Part shown: piece after piece, positions 50,302-60,791 of the stretch | How the letters are laid out: the number at the start of each line of letters is the position of its first letter | How positions within the stretch are numbered: the first letter of the stretch is position 1 | Assembly: GCA_009786455.1 (NCBI GenBank) | Contig: WQTD01000014.1 | Span: 1 to 64,000 of the forward strand | Source: Treponema sp. | GTDB lineage: Bacteria; Spirochaetota; Spirochaetia; Treponematales; Breznakiellaceae | Direction: 5' to 3' | DNA: 64,000 nt | Position numbers and translations under genes: made by a program | The notes under the pieces: model-generated | Database searches by the model: none | What the model was told of the DNA's origin: nothing | The model's input: only the letters and a program-made list of their open reading frames with translations

Positions 50302-52323
50302 GTGATGATGAGTCAGATTAATACTGCGGCGCGGCGCTTCAATGTAAATAAAATTCTTTTATATTTTTTATCTCTCGCTTTTATCTTGTTGATCTTTCCT
50401 GTATCCCTTGACGCCCAGCAAAATCCAGCCGCAATGCATTATGAACGCGGAAAATTTTTTATGTCTGATGAAAACTGGTACTCTGCTGTAGAATCGTTTT
50501 TGGAATGTTTAAGGATTAATCCCGCGCACGCAGAAGGAACAGCATCCCTTGCTGAATGTTATTATGAGCTTGGCGAGTATGATCAGGCGCTTAGCTGGGT
50601 CAGAAAAGCCAGAACCCTTGCGCGCACCAATATGACAATTGCCAATCTGGAAGTTTTTACGCTTATCGCGCTCGGTAATCTGGACGCCGCTTCAAGTCTT
50701 GTTTATGAAATCCTTGCAAGGGAACCCTACAACAAGGAAGCTCTTTTTGCTGCAGGTGAACTTGATATTGCAAGAAACAGACCATCAGAGGCTCTTCTTC
50801 GTTACCGCGAAGCTGTACGAAGACATCCTGATGACCGGCGTCTTTTAATTTCCCTTGCACTTGTAACGCTCTCTCTTGGAGACGGAGCGGCTGCGCAGAA
50901 CTACATAAACAGCGCTTTGACTCAGCATTCCGAAGATTACCGCGTTTATTATTACGCGGCGTACATTTATGCGCAAAACGACAGGATTCATGACGCAATC
51001 CGCTGCGCGGATCGCTCGCTATATTACAGACCTTCCCATGTGCCAACCCAGTCTTTAATGGCAACCCTTCATTACCGCAACATGCAGTATGAAGAATCAG
51101 CCAGATTTTGCGACATGGTAATTGCCGCTGAAAGGGAAAACATGAGCGCATGGTATTTAAAAAGTTTATGCTTTATAAGGATGGGGCGCCAAAGCGACTC
51201 TATTTCATTATTGTCGAATGCCATTACAATCAATGAAGATGATGAATTTATCCGCGCAATTCTGGAAGAGACTTTAATCTCGTCAACAAATCTAGAAGAT
51301 CCACGCCGGGCAAGATGGGCTTCATGGCATTTTGACAGAGCAAGAAGATATAAAGCCAACAACATGATCGATCAGGCGTTTTTTGAGTATCGAAGAGGTT
51401 TAAGACTCAATCCTTTTGCGGCAGACAGACGCGAATACGCGGAGCTTCTGCGCATTCAGGGATATCCCGCACGTTATCTCGAAGAGCTTAAATTCCTTCA
51501 GGATCAGGGAATGGCGGATCGCAGCATGAATGACGCGGTTGAGGCATACACTTCGCTTCTTTCAAACGCGCTTTTCAGAAGATGGCAGGTCAACCCAGTT
51601 GATCTTGCCGAACGCCATTATAAAATCGCGATCTTTTCCGCGGCAGGGCAGTCAAGTTTTTATCATGCTGACGCGGGTACAGTAGCCGCTTCTTTGATAA
51701 AGGAATTGCTGGTGCACAATCGCAATATTACTCCGATGAATTTAGAAACGCGCCAGCAGTCTTTTTCTTCCGCTTTCAGGCAGGCAAGAGAATCCGGAGC
51801 GGATTACTTCATGCTTGTTTCAGTAACAGAGAATGAACGTGATCTTTCCGTCAAAGGTGAGCTTTTTACAGGCAGAACAGGGACGTCCGCGGGAACTTAT
51901 TACGCATACAGAACAGGAACAGACAGATTGCGAAGCGCATCAAAGGGAATAACTGATCAACTGTCAAATTCAATGCCGTTAAGAGGACGTCTTCTTATAA
52001 GAAGGCAGGGTCTGGCTCTTATCAATAAGGGAAAAGTAGACAATGTTCAGACAGGCATGGTTTATGATGTGGTAAAAAAAGGAAGAGTTCAGATCGCCAA
52101 TGAGGGTATTGCGCTCCTTTATTCGGATGATGAACTTGTTGGAAAACTTACAATAAGCGATGTTGATGAAGAAATCGCAATCGGCTCGCTTGAAAGAAAC
52201 GGTTTCTTCGATCGTATAGAACAGGGAGACGAGGTTATTCTTAAAACTGAAAATACATTAAAAGCGATAAATGAATCTTCGGCAAATCCCGAATTGCGCG
52301 CGCTTCTGAGAACTCTGCGTTAA
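50302..52323 (+). CDS. Exported TPR-repeat protein
   Basis: Signal-like N-terminus; repeated TPR patterns (AMHYERGKFFMSDENWYSAVESFLECLRINPAHAEG...). Confidence 0.8.
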   Translation: MMMSQINTAARRFNVNKILLYFLSLAFILLIFPVSLDAQQNPAAMHYERGKFFMSDENWYSAVESFLECLRINPAHAEGTASLAECYYELGEYDQALSWVRKARTLARTNMTIANLEVFTLIALGNLDAASSLVYEILAREPYNKEALFAAGELDIARNRPSEALLRYREAVRRHPDDRRLLISLALVTLSLGDGAAAQNYINSALTQHSEDYRVYYYAAYIYAQNDRIHDAIRCADRSLYYRPSHVPTQSLMATLHYRNMQYEESARFCDMVIAAERENMSAWYLKSLCFIRMGRQSDSISLLSNAITINEDDEFIRAILEETLISSTNLEDPRRARWASWHFDRARRYKANNMIDQAFFEYRRGLRLNPFAADRREYAELLRIQGYPARYLEELKFLQDQGMADRSMNDAVEAYTSLLSNALFRRWQVNPVDLAERHYKIAIFSAAGQSSFYHADAGTVAASLIKELLVHNRNITPMNLETRQQSFSSAFRQARESGADYFMLVSVTENERDLSVKGELFTGRTGTSAGTYYAYRTGTDRLRSASKGITDQLSNSMPLRGRLLIRRQGLALINKGKVDNVQTGMVYDVVKKGRVQIANEGIALLYSDDELVGKLTISDVDEEIAIGSLERNGFFDRIEQGDEVILKTENTLKAINESSANPELRALLRTLR

Positions 52324-52332
52324 TAACTTTTA

Positions 52333-53559
52333 TTAATAAACCATTGCCGAAAGAACCGCGTCAATCCATACATTTGCTTCGCCTGGATTAACGGATCTGA
52401 AAGACAAAAATTCCCAAAGAGCTTCCCTGTAATTACCTGTAAAATACTGCGTCTGTCCCAGATAAAAACGACCTCGCTCCTGAGCTTCTTTTGTCCGCGG
52501 AAGGGAAAGATAATCCAGTAATTTGCTGCGCGCATCCTCCCACTCGTGCTTTCCGAAAAAATCCCTGATTATATGATAAAGTTCTGATTCTTCGCCGCTT
52601 GCAGGAGCCTCCAGATCAACGGCAAAAACACGTGGTTTCCTTAACTCTTTTGGAGGCTTCTGCTCCTGAGCGCTGCCGTAAAAAATTATTGAATCGGATT
52701 TGTGCGCAAACCCATCCGGAACTTCTGTTAAAAAACCGCCTGAAACATAATTGTTAAGGGTAAGAAACGGCAGCGGTATCGGACGCAGAAAATCCTGCGT
52801 TAGCTGAACATCAGCAAATTCAATCCCTTCAGCAGTGGAATTAACTCCAGGAGTTAAATTGAAATTTCCGTTTAAAATATCTTCCTCGTTTACAAGGGCA
52901 TAATACCATGTATAACCCGGAACAGGCGAATCGGTAAAGGGAGAAGAAATTCCCGATATAACTATAGAAGCTCTGAGCAAATCAAGCGGTTTGTTTAAAG
53001 GCTGAGCGCTTCTGTAAAGAATAACTTTTTTTTCAGGAGTTGTCGTTGCGTATGTAATTATTACCTTGTCTCCATCTTTTATGATCCATAAACCGGTAAT
53101 CCCGCTTTCCTGCCTAAAAATAACAACCGGAGGAAGTTCCAGTTGATCAGGATCAACAGTATCCGCAATCTGCACGGTATCCTGAACAGGATTAACGGCA
53201 ACGGTATTTATATTGGGAAAAATATAATCATAACGGCGGCCGGAAATTTCACTTGCAGCTATAAAATAAAAAACACTCGTTAAGTCTTCAATATCGTCAA
53301 TGTAATACTGCACTCCGTATCTCACAGTAATGGGTTTAATGTTTGCAGGAATGGAATTGCCGAAAGGACGGGCGGATCGGTAAATATATACAGGTCCTCT
53401 TGCGGCAGGAGAATCAACCCATGTTAACCGGACAAGATTATTTCTGGATTCCGCTTTTATATTTGTGATATGAAAAGCAAAGTCCCTGCTTTGGGTGAAA
53501 ACACTTGCGCCAAACGCAAAAAAGAGAAAGAAAATTGATAAAAAAACGCGTTTTTTCAC
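52333..53559 (-). CDS. Exported hypothetical protein with repeated beta domains and TPR-like C-terminus
   Basis: Signal-like N-terminus; VRLTWVDSPAARGPVYIYRSARPF and VIITYATTTPEKKVILYRSAQPL repeats; RFYLGQTQYFTGNYREALWEFLSFRSVNPGEANVWIDAVLS. Confidence 0.7.
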   Translation of the reverse strand: MKKRVFLSIFFLFFAFGASVFTQSRDFAFHITNIKAESRNNLVRLTWVDSPAARGPVYIYRSARPFGNSIPANIKPITVRYGVQYYIDDIEDLTSVFYFIAASEISGRRYDYIFPNINTVAVNPVQDTVQIADTVDPDQLELPPVVIFRQESGITGLWIIKDGDKVIITYATTTPEKKVILYRSAQPLNKPLDLLRASIVISGISSPFTDSPVPGYTWYYALVNEEDILNGNFNLTPGVNSTAEGIEFADVQLTQDFLRPIPLPFLTLNNYVSGGFLTEVPDGFAHKSDSIIFYGSAQEQKPPKELRKPRVFAVDLEAPASGEESELYHIIRDFFGKHEWEDARSKLLDYLSLPRTKEAQERGRFYLGQTQYFTGNYREALWEFLSFRSVNPGEANVWIDAVLSAMVY

Positions 53560-53708
53560 CCTTATTGTTATTTTAACTGCAAAATGATCGAAAATCCAGT
53601 GCTCAGGTTTTTAAATTAATACCGTACCGTATTAAAATTGTGGAATAATTGAGTAATATTCATCATGAAAACAGATTAGTGAATGCAAGACTTGTTCGGC
53701 AGATAATT

Positions 53709-55508
53709 TCATTCGTGCTGACTGTACTGCAGCTTGTATAATCCGGCATACAGCCCGCCTCTTGCGATAAGCTCATCATGACTGCCCTCTTCGGCAAAAC
53801 GGCCGCCTGAAAGAACCATAATGCGATCAGCTTCTTTAATCGTGGAAAGACGATGCGCGATAACAAATGACGTTCTGCCTGCCAGCACTTTTTTTATGCC
53901 CATTTGAATCAAACGCTCTGTCTCTGTGTCTATGGAACTTGTCGCTTCATCAAGGATCACAACGCGGGGGTTATGCGCAATAACGCGGGCGAAACTTATT
54001 AACTGCCTCTGTCCTGTGGAAATATTTGCTGCTCTTTCTGAAAGTACGGTTTTATAACCATCTGGCAGACTGGAAATAAACTCATGGGCATGGACTGTCT
54101 TTGCGGCTTCGATTACTTCATCTGAAGAAATTTCAAGACCAAGACTGATGTTCTCCTCTATTGTTCCTGAAAAAAGCGTTACATCCTGCATGACAGACAT
54201 AACGTATCTGCGCAGTTTACCAAGGGGAATGTCCCTTATCGGAATGCCGTCCAGGCATATCTCTCCCTTATCAATATCCCAAAGACGGGACAAAACATTG
54301 ATGATGGTTGTTTTTCCAGCTCCTGTATATCCTACAATCGCCGCCATTTCCCCGGGGTTTATGGAAAAATCAAGTCCCTTTAAAACATCCTCGCCTTTTT
54401 TATATGCAAAATATACATTTTTAAATTCAACCAAACCTGATCCAAACGGACTTGCGCCGTCAGGATCATGCCTGCCTGTATCGGGAATATGCTCTTCTGT
54501 ATCCATCAGCTTAAAAACTTTCTCTCCTCCTGCCATCGCGGATTGAAGCATTGTGTATTTTTCGGCGATATCGGTAACGGGCTGGAAAAACATCTGAACA
54601 AGGTTTATAAATGCGATCAGGGTGCCAAGGGAAATTGATTCTGAAAGCGCCATTTTGCTTCCTGCTACAATTACAGCCGCTACAGTTAATGTTGAAAACC
54701 ATTCAACTAATGGTCTGAAAGTGGCAAACACGTACATTTCGCCGAGGTTGGCATCCAAAAGTTCGCCGTTGTTTTTTTTATATTCCTGAAAGCTTCTTTT
54801 TTCCTGCCTGAAAAGCTGCACAACCTGCATTCCTGCAAGACGTTCTGCAAGATACGCAAAAACCTTTGAGGATGCTGTTCTCTGCTTTCTAAACGCATCC
54901 CGCGCTTTAATGCGGCTTATAAAAGTGGCGATTAAAACGGGAGGAAGCGTTATAAAAACAACTGCGGCAAGCTGATGGGAAAGAATAAACATAGTAATAA
55001 TGGAGCCTGTCATTATTGAAATATCCTTTAAAAAAGCGACAAGCACAGTAGTGAAAAACTCGTCCATTGTGCTTACGTCGCTTGTTAACCGTGTTACAAT
55101 CCTTCCAACAGGATGACGCGATAAAAATGAAGTTGACTGGGAAATTGTATTCTTAAAAAGTTCAAGACGCATATCTTTCATTACATTTTGCGTCATAAGA
55201 TTCGCTGTCCATGTCTGCGAAAATGTAAAAACAAATGCGCATAACAGCATTATAAAATACAAAATGCAGCCGCGCATAAGATAGGAAATATTCTTTATCA
55301 TGATGCCGTCGTCAATGATCCGCTGTAAAAGAAGCGGCATAACAAGTTCACATAATGTAGATATGACAAGGGCTGTAACGGTTAAAACAACCAGGAGTTT
55401 ATACGGTTTTAAATACGACAGAATCCTTTTTATAATGTGGCTGTCGTATTCTTTTGTTATATCATCGGTTTCAAAATAACTGTCAGCCACTTTCTTTCTC
55501 CGGTTCAT
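53709..55508 (-). CDS. ABC exporter half-transporter, canonical Walker B subunit
   Basis: AIVGYTGAGKTTIINVLSRL, NISTGQRQLISFARVI, VVILDEATSSIDTETE. Confidence 0.92.
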   Translation of the reverse strand: MNRRKKVADSYFETDDITKEYDSHIIKRILSYLKPYKLLVVLTVTALVISTLCELVMPLLLQRIIDDGIMIKNISYLMRGCILYFIMLLCAFVFTFSQTWTANLMTQNVMKDMRLELFKNTISQSTSFLSRHPVGRIVTRLTSDVSTMDEFFTTVLVAFLKDISIMTGSIITMFILSHQLAAVVFITLPPVLIATFISRIKARDAFRKQRTASSKVFAYLAERLAGMQVVQLFRQEKRSFQEYKKNNGELLDANLGEMYVFATFRPLVEWFSTLTVAAVIVAGSKMALSESISLGTLIAFINLVQMFFQPVTDIAEKYTMLQSAMAGGEKVFKLMDTEEHIPDTGRHDPDGASPFGSGLVEFKNVYFAYKKGEDVLKGLDFSINPGEMAAIVGYTGAGKTTIINVLSRLWDIDKGEICLDGIPIRDIPLGKLRRYVMSVMQDVTLFSGTIEENISLGLEISSDEVIEAAKTVHAHEFISSLPDGYKTVLSERAANISTGQRQLISFARVIAHNPRVVILDEATSSIDTETERLIQMGIKKVLAGRTSFVIAHRLSTIKEADRIMVLSGGRFAEEGSHDELIARGGLYAGLYKLQYSQHE

Positions 55509-57291
55509 GTTCCAGTCTCTGGAATGCGGTCATGCGGCTGTAAAACCCGCCTGCGTTTGCAAGGTCTGCGGGTTTTCCGTATTCAGCCATTCTTCCGTTT
55601 TCAAGGACAAGCACTTTATCCGCGTATTTAAGCGTCGATACACGGTGAGAAATGATTATTGTCGTACGGTTTATTCTTTCTTTTCTTAACGCTTCAAGTA
55701 TTTTAAATTCCGTTTCATTATCCACAGCGGAAAGAGAGTCATCCAGAATTAAAAACTCCGCGTCCATTATTGCTGCCCTTGCGATTGCGGTGCGCTGCTT
55801 CTGCCCTCCTGAAAGGGTTAGTCCTCTTTCTCCGACAAGCGTATCTTTTCCGTTTTGAAAATTTTCCAGGTCCTTGTTAAAGCAGGCAAAATCAATCGCT
55901 TTCGATATAGCTTTAGCCTTAGCGCTAGTGTCAGAGTCGGTATAACCATACGCGATATTGTTCGCGATTGTGTCGGAGAAAAGATAACTGTCCTGGGGAC
56001 TGACAGCGAAAAGGCTGCGTAATTGATCGAGAGGCCACTCTCTAATATCAAGTCCGAAAACACGCACAGTACACGGCGGAGGATCAACTGTTCTTGTGAA
56101 CGTTTTTATTAAAGTGGATTTTCCCGATCCTGTTTTTCCCATTATGCCAAGCCATTCTCCTCGGTTCACTCTGAAGTTAATTCTTTCCAGCGCATTCTTT
56201 TTTTCCTTGTTGTAGGTAAAGTGCAAATTTTCAAGTTCAAGAGCCGCAGTGTCATTTTCGCCTGCCATTTTTTTTTCGGTTTCACGATCTAACTTATAAT
56301 TAATCGAAAAAATAGACGGTTCGGTCTGTAATATTTCATTTATCCTTCCCAAAGCTACTTTTCCGCGCTGGATCATGTTAACCATAAAACCAGCTCCCAT
56401 AAGAGGCCAGATCAGCATACCCAGATAGCGGAACATTGCGACAAGGCTTCCCGGCGTCATCTGATCGTTAACAACTCGGATACCTCCTATAAAAAGCATG
56501 ACAATAATTGTAAGACCAGAAAGGAATTGAATAAAAGGGAAGAAGAATCCGAAAAGGCGGACAAGCTCCATATTCGCCTTGCGGTAATCATCATTTGAAT
56601 CTGAAAATTTTTTAATAAACCACCACTCTTTTACAAATGATTTAATTATGCCCATTCCTGCAAAAGTTTCCTGTACATTATCGCTCAGGCTTGAATAAGC
56701 TTCATGAACCGTGCGGAATTTTTTTCCGACAAAACCTCCGAACAAAAGAATTAATAATGTGATAACTGGAAGCGGTATAATCGAATAAAATGCGGACTGC
56801 GCGTCCTGGATAAATATAATTATTAAAATGGCTGTCGCCATAAAAATAAAATCAAAAAAAGCGACAAATCCCATTCCGATTGCCATCCGCACAGCGTGGA
56901 GATCGTTAATGGAACGCGCCATCAGATCTCCTATTTTATTTTTTTGATAAAAATCCCATGATAATTTTTGAAGATGATCATAAATATCTTCCCTTAGCTG
57001 CGTTTCTATACGCCTTGAAGATCCGTTAAGAAAATAACGCCATAAAAAACGCCCTGAAGAAACAAGCGCTGTCATTCCGACCATTAAAAGGGAAAGAATG
57101 ATAATTCTGCGCCACTGGAAATCACCGGAACCAATCAAATCAATTACGACGCGTAAAAACTGGGGAATGATTATCTGAGCGGCGTCACATATAACAAGAC
57201 AAATAATTCCCAGAATATACTGATTGCGGTAACGCATGAGATAAGGAAGAAGGGTTCGGTATTCCTTAAAATATTCCGGAGGCGGCTTCAT
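55483..57291 (-). CDS. ABC exporter half-transporter, Walker B Asp (degenerate) subunit
   Basis: GIMGKTGSGKSTLIKTF, LTLSGGQKQRTAIARAA, FLILDDSLSAVDNETE. Confidence 0.92.
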   Translation of the reverse strand: MKPPPEYFKEYRTLLPYLMRYRNQYILGIICLVICDAAQIIIPQFLRVVIDLIGSGDFQWRRIIILSLLMVGMTALVSSGRFLWRYFLNGSSRRIETQLREDIYDHLQKLSWDFYQKNKIGDLMARSINDLHAVRMAIGMGFVAFFDFIFMATAILIIIFIQDAQSAFYSIIPLPVITLLILLFGGFVGKKFRTVHEAYSSLSDNVQETFAGMGIIKSFVKEWWFIKKFSDSNDDYRKANMELVRLFGFFFPFIQFLSGLTIIVMLFIGGIRVVNDQMTPGSLVAMFRYLGMLIWPLMGAGFMVNMIQRGKVALGRINEILQTEPSIFSINYKLDRETEKKMAGENDTAALELENLHFTYNKEKKNALERINFRVNRGEWLGIMGKTGSGKSTLIKTFTRTVDPPPCTVRVFGLDIREWPLDQLRSLFAVSPQDSYLFSDTIANNIAYGYTDSDTSAKAKAISKAIDFACFNKDLENFQNGKDTLVGERGLTLSGGQKQRTAIARAAIMDAEFLILDDSLSAVDNETEFKILEALRKERINRTTIIISHRVSTLKYADKVLVLENGRMAEYGKPADLANAGGFYSRMTAFQRLEHEPEKESG

Positions 57292-57348
57292 GGATTAAAG
57301 GTCCGGTCAAAAATCAATATCAAAATCACACTGGGAACCTATTAATTA

Positions 57349-58164
57349 TCATACTTTCTTTTTCTTGGCTTCTTCTTGTTTTTTTAAATCAGTTTCAAGT
57401 TTGGCTGACCAGATGGCAAGTTTTTTCTTTATCTCATTGGATTCATCATTTTCAGCAAGAACAATATGGATTCTTCTTAACGCCGCCAGAAAATTAATTC
57501 CTGTTTTAAAGTCAAGGGTTTGACCGGTTGAGAGTTCATATTTTTCACGGTAACGATCCGCTGCCTGAGCCAATAATTTTTTTATAAGCCGCAAATGGTA
57601 AACGGTAGAATCATAATAGGGAGATTCAGGGCTTTTATTTGTATAAACGCTTTTTAAATCAACTATATTTTTTGCGACTGTTGCAAAACGGCCTTCGATC
57701 TCAACAAAAGTCCATCTCCATTTGGAGTTGTCGCCGTATGCGTTTTCTATTAAATCAATTGCAAGTCCCATTTTTCTTATCAAATAATAACGTTGATTTT
57801 GATCATACGCTTCTATAGCTGTCAATTTTTCTTCATAATCGGAGAAAGGAGCGTCAATATAACTGCTGACAGCTTCTTCAAGATAAATAACCGCCTTGTA
57901 AATTGACTTTCTGGCATCGTTCAGGGCTTCTTCGTTTTTTACTTTTAATACAGCCTGAGAAACTCCGTTTACAGCTATATAATTTGAAGCCAGATTAAGC
58001 ATTTCATCTGCAAGAGTGAGTTTTACAAGAGGCGCTTCGGGAGTGTTTTTTCTTGATTCCAAAACGAGGTCTTTTTCAGTTTTTAAAAGCGCTTTTGTAA
58101 TCGAAGTATATGTTTTAACTTTTTCAAAATAGGCATGCCTGTCAATATCGTTTATTTTCGCCAT
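57349..58164 (-). CDS. Conserved-looking hypothetical protein, 271 aa
   Basis: ORF directly abutting recN; no recognised domain. Confidence 0.7.
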   Translation of the reverse strand: MAKINDIDRHAYFEKVKTYTSITKALLKTEKDLVLESRKNTPEAPLVKLTLADEMLNLASNYIAVNGVSQAVLKVKNEEALNDARKSIYKAVIYLEEAVSSYIDAPFSDYEEKLTAIEAYDQNQRYYLIRKMGLAIDLIENAYGDNSKWRWTFVEIEGRFATVAKNIVDLKSVYTNKSPESPYYDSTVYHLRLIKKLLAQAADRYREKYELSTGQTLDFKTGINFLAALRRIHIVLAENDESNEIKKKLAIWSAKLETDLKKQEEAKKKKV

Positions 58165-59894
58165 TAACCGCTCCGTTTCCTGTATTTCATTATAAGGTCG
58201 TCAGCATGGGCAAGCGCCGCTCCTGTCGCATCGCCGGAAAGCATTCTTGCAATTTCTTTTCTGCGTCCTTCCGTATTTAAAGGCCCAATGCCTGTATAAG
58301 TTCTGCCGCCTTCGGTTTTTTTTTCCACCTTAAAATGATTATCGGCTCTTACAGCGATACTCGCTAGATGTGTTACGCAAAAAATTTGCAATAATTTGCC
58401 GATTTGCGACAGATACTCGGCGACGCTTACAGCAACCTCTCCTCCAATCCCCGTGTCAATCTCGTCAAAAACAAGAGTTTCCACGCCTTCTGCGTCGTAT
58501 TGGTCAGGCGAGGATAAAAGCGCGGTTTTAATCGCAAGCATAACCCTTGAAAGCTCACCCCCTGAAGCAATCTTTGCAAGATCCTTCAAAGGCTCTCCCG
58601 TATTCGCCGAAATTAAAAATTCGATGTCGTCCGCTCCCCACGGACCGTAGGAAGTCTGCCCGCTTTGCTGTTTGGGAATAACGTCAGTTTTAAAGCGCGC
58701 ATTCGGCATTCCCAGATTTTTCAAAATGCCGGAAATCAATTTACCTAAAATTTCCGCCGCTTCACTGCGTTTTTGCCGCAGGCTCTGCGCTTTTTGAACA
58801 ATATCCTTTTCCAGGGAAGAAATCTGCGTTTTAAGTTTGTCCCTGTTTTCTTCCGCCGCGTTTAATGCGCCAATCTCCGCTTCAGATTTTATTTTATATG
58901 AAAGAATTGCTTCTTCATCACCCTGGGAATCTGCGCTTTTAACATATTTTTTTTTAAGTTTTTGAAGGAAAGACAGGCGTTCATTTACTTCTTCAAGCCT
59001 TTTTGGATCAAAAAAAAGCGACGCCCTGTAGGAGCGGAAATCAGAAGCGATATCTTCTGCCTCATAAAATAAATTCTCAAATCTTCTGTTGATATCTCCA
59101 AGAACAGAGTCCAATGAGGACGCGTTATCAAGAGCGTTTTTTATCCGCCGTGCAAGGTTTAAAACCGATGATTCTCCGTCCGTGAAATTCTCCGCGGCTG
59201 TGTGAATAAAACCTGCAAGTTTTTCAAAACTGACAAGACGCTGCGATTCGTTTTCAAGCTCGCGCATCTCTCCTGCATGAATATTTGCTTTTGTTATTTC
59301 GTCTATGGCGTAACTTAAAAAATCAAGCCTCTCTTCCCTCTCGCGATCGCTTTTCAGCATTGATTCAAGCGTCTTGCGTTTTTCGGTTAAATCAAGAAAA
59401 GTTGACGAAAAAGAGCGCACTTCATCCTCAATCCCCGCAAAACGATCAAGCAATTTACGGTGGTTTTCTTTTTTAAGAAGCGACTCATGATTGTGCTGTC
59501 CGTGAATGTCAAACAAAAGGGACATGAATTCAGATAGATCATTTCGTGTAACAGGAACGTTCTGGATAAAAACGGAGCCTCTGCCTGATGTCTTAATATT
59601 CCGCCGCACTATTATGGTTTCTTCTTCACATTCAATATCCCGTCCCTTTAGCCAGGCAATAACGTCAGTATTATTTTTCTTGACGGAAATAACAGCTGAT
59701 ACGCTTGCTTCATCGCATCCTGTGCGTATAACATCAATTTCAGCTTTGCCCCCAAGTAAAAAACCCAGAGAACCTACAATTATCGATTTGCCGGCGCCGG
59801 TTTCACCGGATAGAACATTAAAACCCGGACGAAAAGAGAGTGTAACAGAATCAATGAGAGCGTAATTTCTGATTGAAAGCTCTTCAAGCATCAA
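58164..59894 (-). CDS. recN: DNA repair protein RecN
   Basis: MLEELSIRNYALIDSVTLSFRPGFNVLSGETGAGKSIIVGSL, ASGGELSRVMLAIKTAL, VFDEIDTGIGGEVA. Confidence 0.95.
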   Translation of the reverse strand: MMLEELSIRNYALIDSVTLSFRPGFNVLSGETGAGKSIIVGSLGFLLGGKAEIDVIRTGCDEASVSAVISVKKNNTDVIAWLKGRDIECEEETIIVRRNIKTSGRGSVFIQNVPVTRNDLSEFMSLLFDIHGQHNHESLLKKENHRKLLDRFAGIEDEVRSFSSTFLDLTEKRKTLESMLKSDREREERLDFLSYAIDEITKANIHAGEMRELENESQRLVSFEKLAGFIHTAAENFTDGESSVLNLARRIKNALDNASSLDSVLGDINRRFENLFYEAEDIASDFRSYRASLFFDPKRLEEVNERLSFLQKLKKKYVKSADSQGDEEAILSYKIKSEAEIGALNAAEENRDKLKTQISSLEKDIVQKAQSLRQKRSEAAEILGKLISGILKNLGMPNARFKTDVIPKQQSGQTSYGPWGADDIEFLISANTGEPLKDLAKIASGGELSRVMLAIKTALLSSPDQYDAEGVETLVFDEIDTGIGGEVAVSVAEYLSQIGKLLQIFCVTHLASIAVRADNHFKVEKKTEGGRTYTGIGPLNTEGRRKEIARMLSGDATGAALAHADDLIMKYRKRSG

Positions 59895-60780
59895 TGTCTC
59901 CTTGTCTGATATTTGAGCTGTAATTGAATAATTTTGTCCGTAACGCCGAGTAATACATGTGCCTGCTTGAGTAAATTAAAACAGCGGGGAAAGGCGCTTG
60001 TTTAATGTGTATTTTATCCAAACATTCAAGTTTAAAAATATCCTGACCGTCAACTGTCAGCAAAACCTCTGATCTCTGCTCTTTTGCAACATTAATTACA
60101 AGAGTAAGCCGCGAAGGAAGCACGAATGATCTATTGGAAAGTGAGAATGGACAGATAGGGCTTAAGATCATCGCTTCCATTTCCGGATCCATAATGGGAC
60201 CTCCTGCAGCCATTGAGTACGCAGTCGATCCTGTCGGTGTAGAAATAATCAAGCCGTCGCAGCGGTAAGAGCCAAGAACCGTTTTATCTTCGGAGTTGTC
60301 AAGCGTTTCTTCATTCGAATCGATATAAACATCAAGATTGATAAGTTTTGCAATTCCGCTTGCCGAAACGACAATATCATTCAGGCAATTATTTTTATAA
60401 ACGGTTTGTGACGCACGCTCTACAATGATGTCAAACATACACCTTCGGGATAATGTTGTCTGTCCTTTTTCCCATAAATTAAAAACATCAAGCCAGTTTT
60501 CCTTATCAACGCCGGCGATAAAACCCAAAGCGCCGAAGTTAACAGGCAGAATGGGAACTCCAAGCTGTCCCATATAACGGGCGGTATATAAAACAGTTCC
60601 GTCTCCTCCCAGAGAAAAAGCCATATCCCATTTCCCTGACATAACATTTTCAGGTTTACTGTCAAAATGGAAAACAGTTATTTCATAAAAGCGCCTCTCA
60701 AGTTCTTTTTGAATTAAAGCCGCCGTTTCTTTTATGTTTTTTTTATTCGGATTAATGAATAAACATGCGCTTTTTCCCAT
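59884..60780 (-). CDS. nadK: NAD kinase
   Basis: FSLGGDGTVLYTAR, PILPVNFGALGFIAGV, CDGLIISTPTGSTAYSMAAGGPIMDPE. Confidence 0.93.
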   Translation of the reverse strand: MGKSACLFINPNKKNIKETAALIQKELERRFYEITVFHFDSKPENVMSGKWDMAFSLGGDGTVLYTARYMGQLGVPILPVNFGALGFIAGVDKENWLDVFNLWEKGQTTLSRRCMFDIIVERASQTVYKNNCLNDIVVSASGIAKLINLDVYIDSNEETLDNSEDKTVLGSYRCDGLIISTPTGSTAYSMAAGGPIMDPEMEAMILSPICPFSLSNRSFVLPSRLTLVINVAKEQRSEVLLTVDGQDIFKLECLDKIHIKQAPFPAVLIYSSRHMYYSALRTKLFNYSSNIRQGDIDA

Positions 60781-60791
60781 TTTGTAATCCT

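Noticed and set aside
50663-51151. 162-aa minus-strand ORF, Cys/Arg rich
   Set aside because: Antisense to the TPR protein; composition typical of shadow ORFs
53617-53634. TAATAC-CGTACC-GTATTA palindrome-like site upstream of the 52333-53559 gene
   Set aside because: Only 6-bp arms in AT-rich intergenic DNA; chance occurrence cannot be excluded
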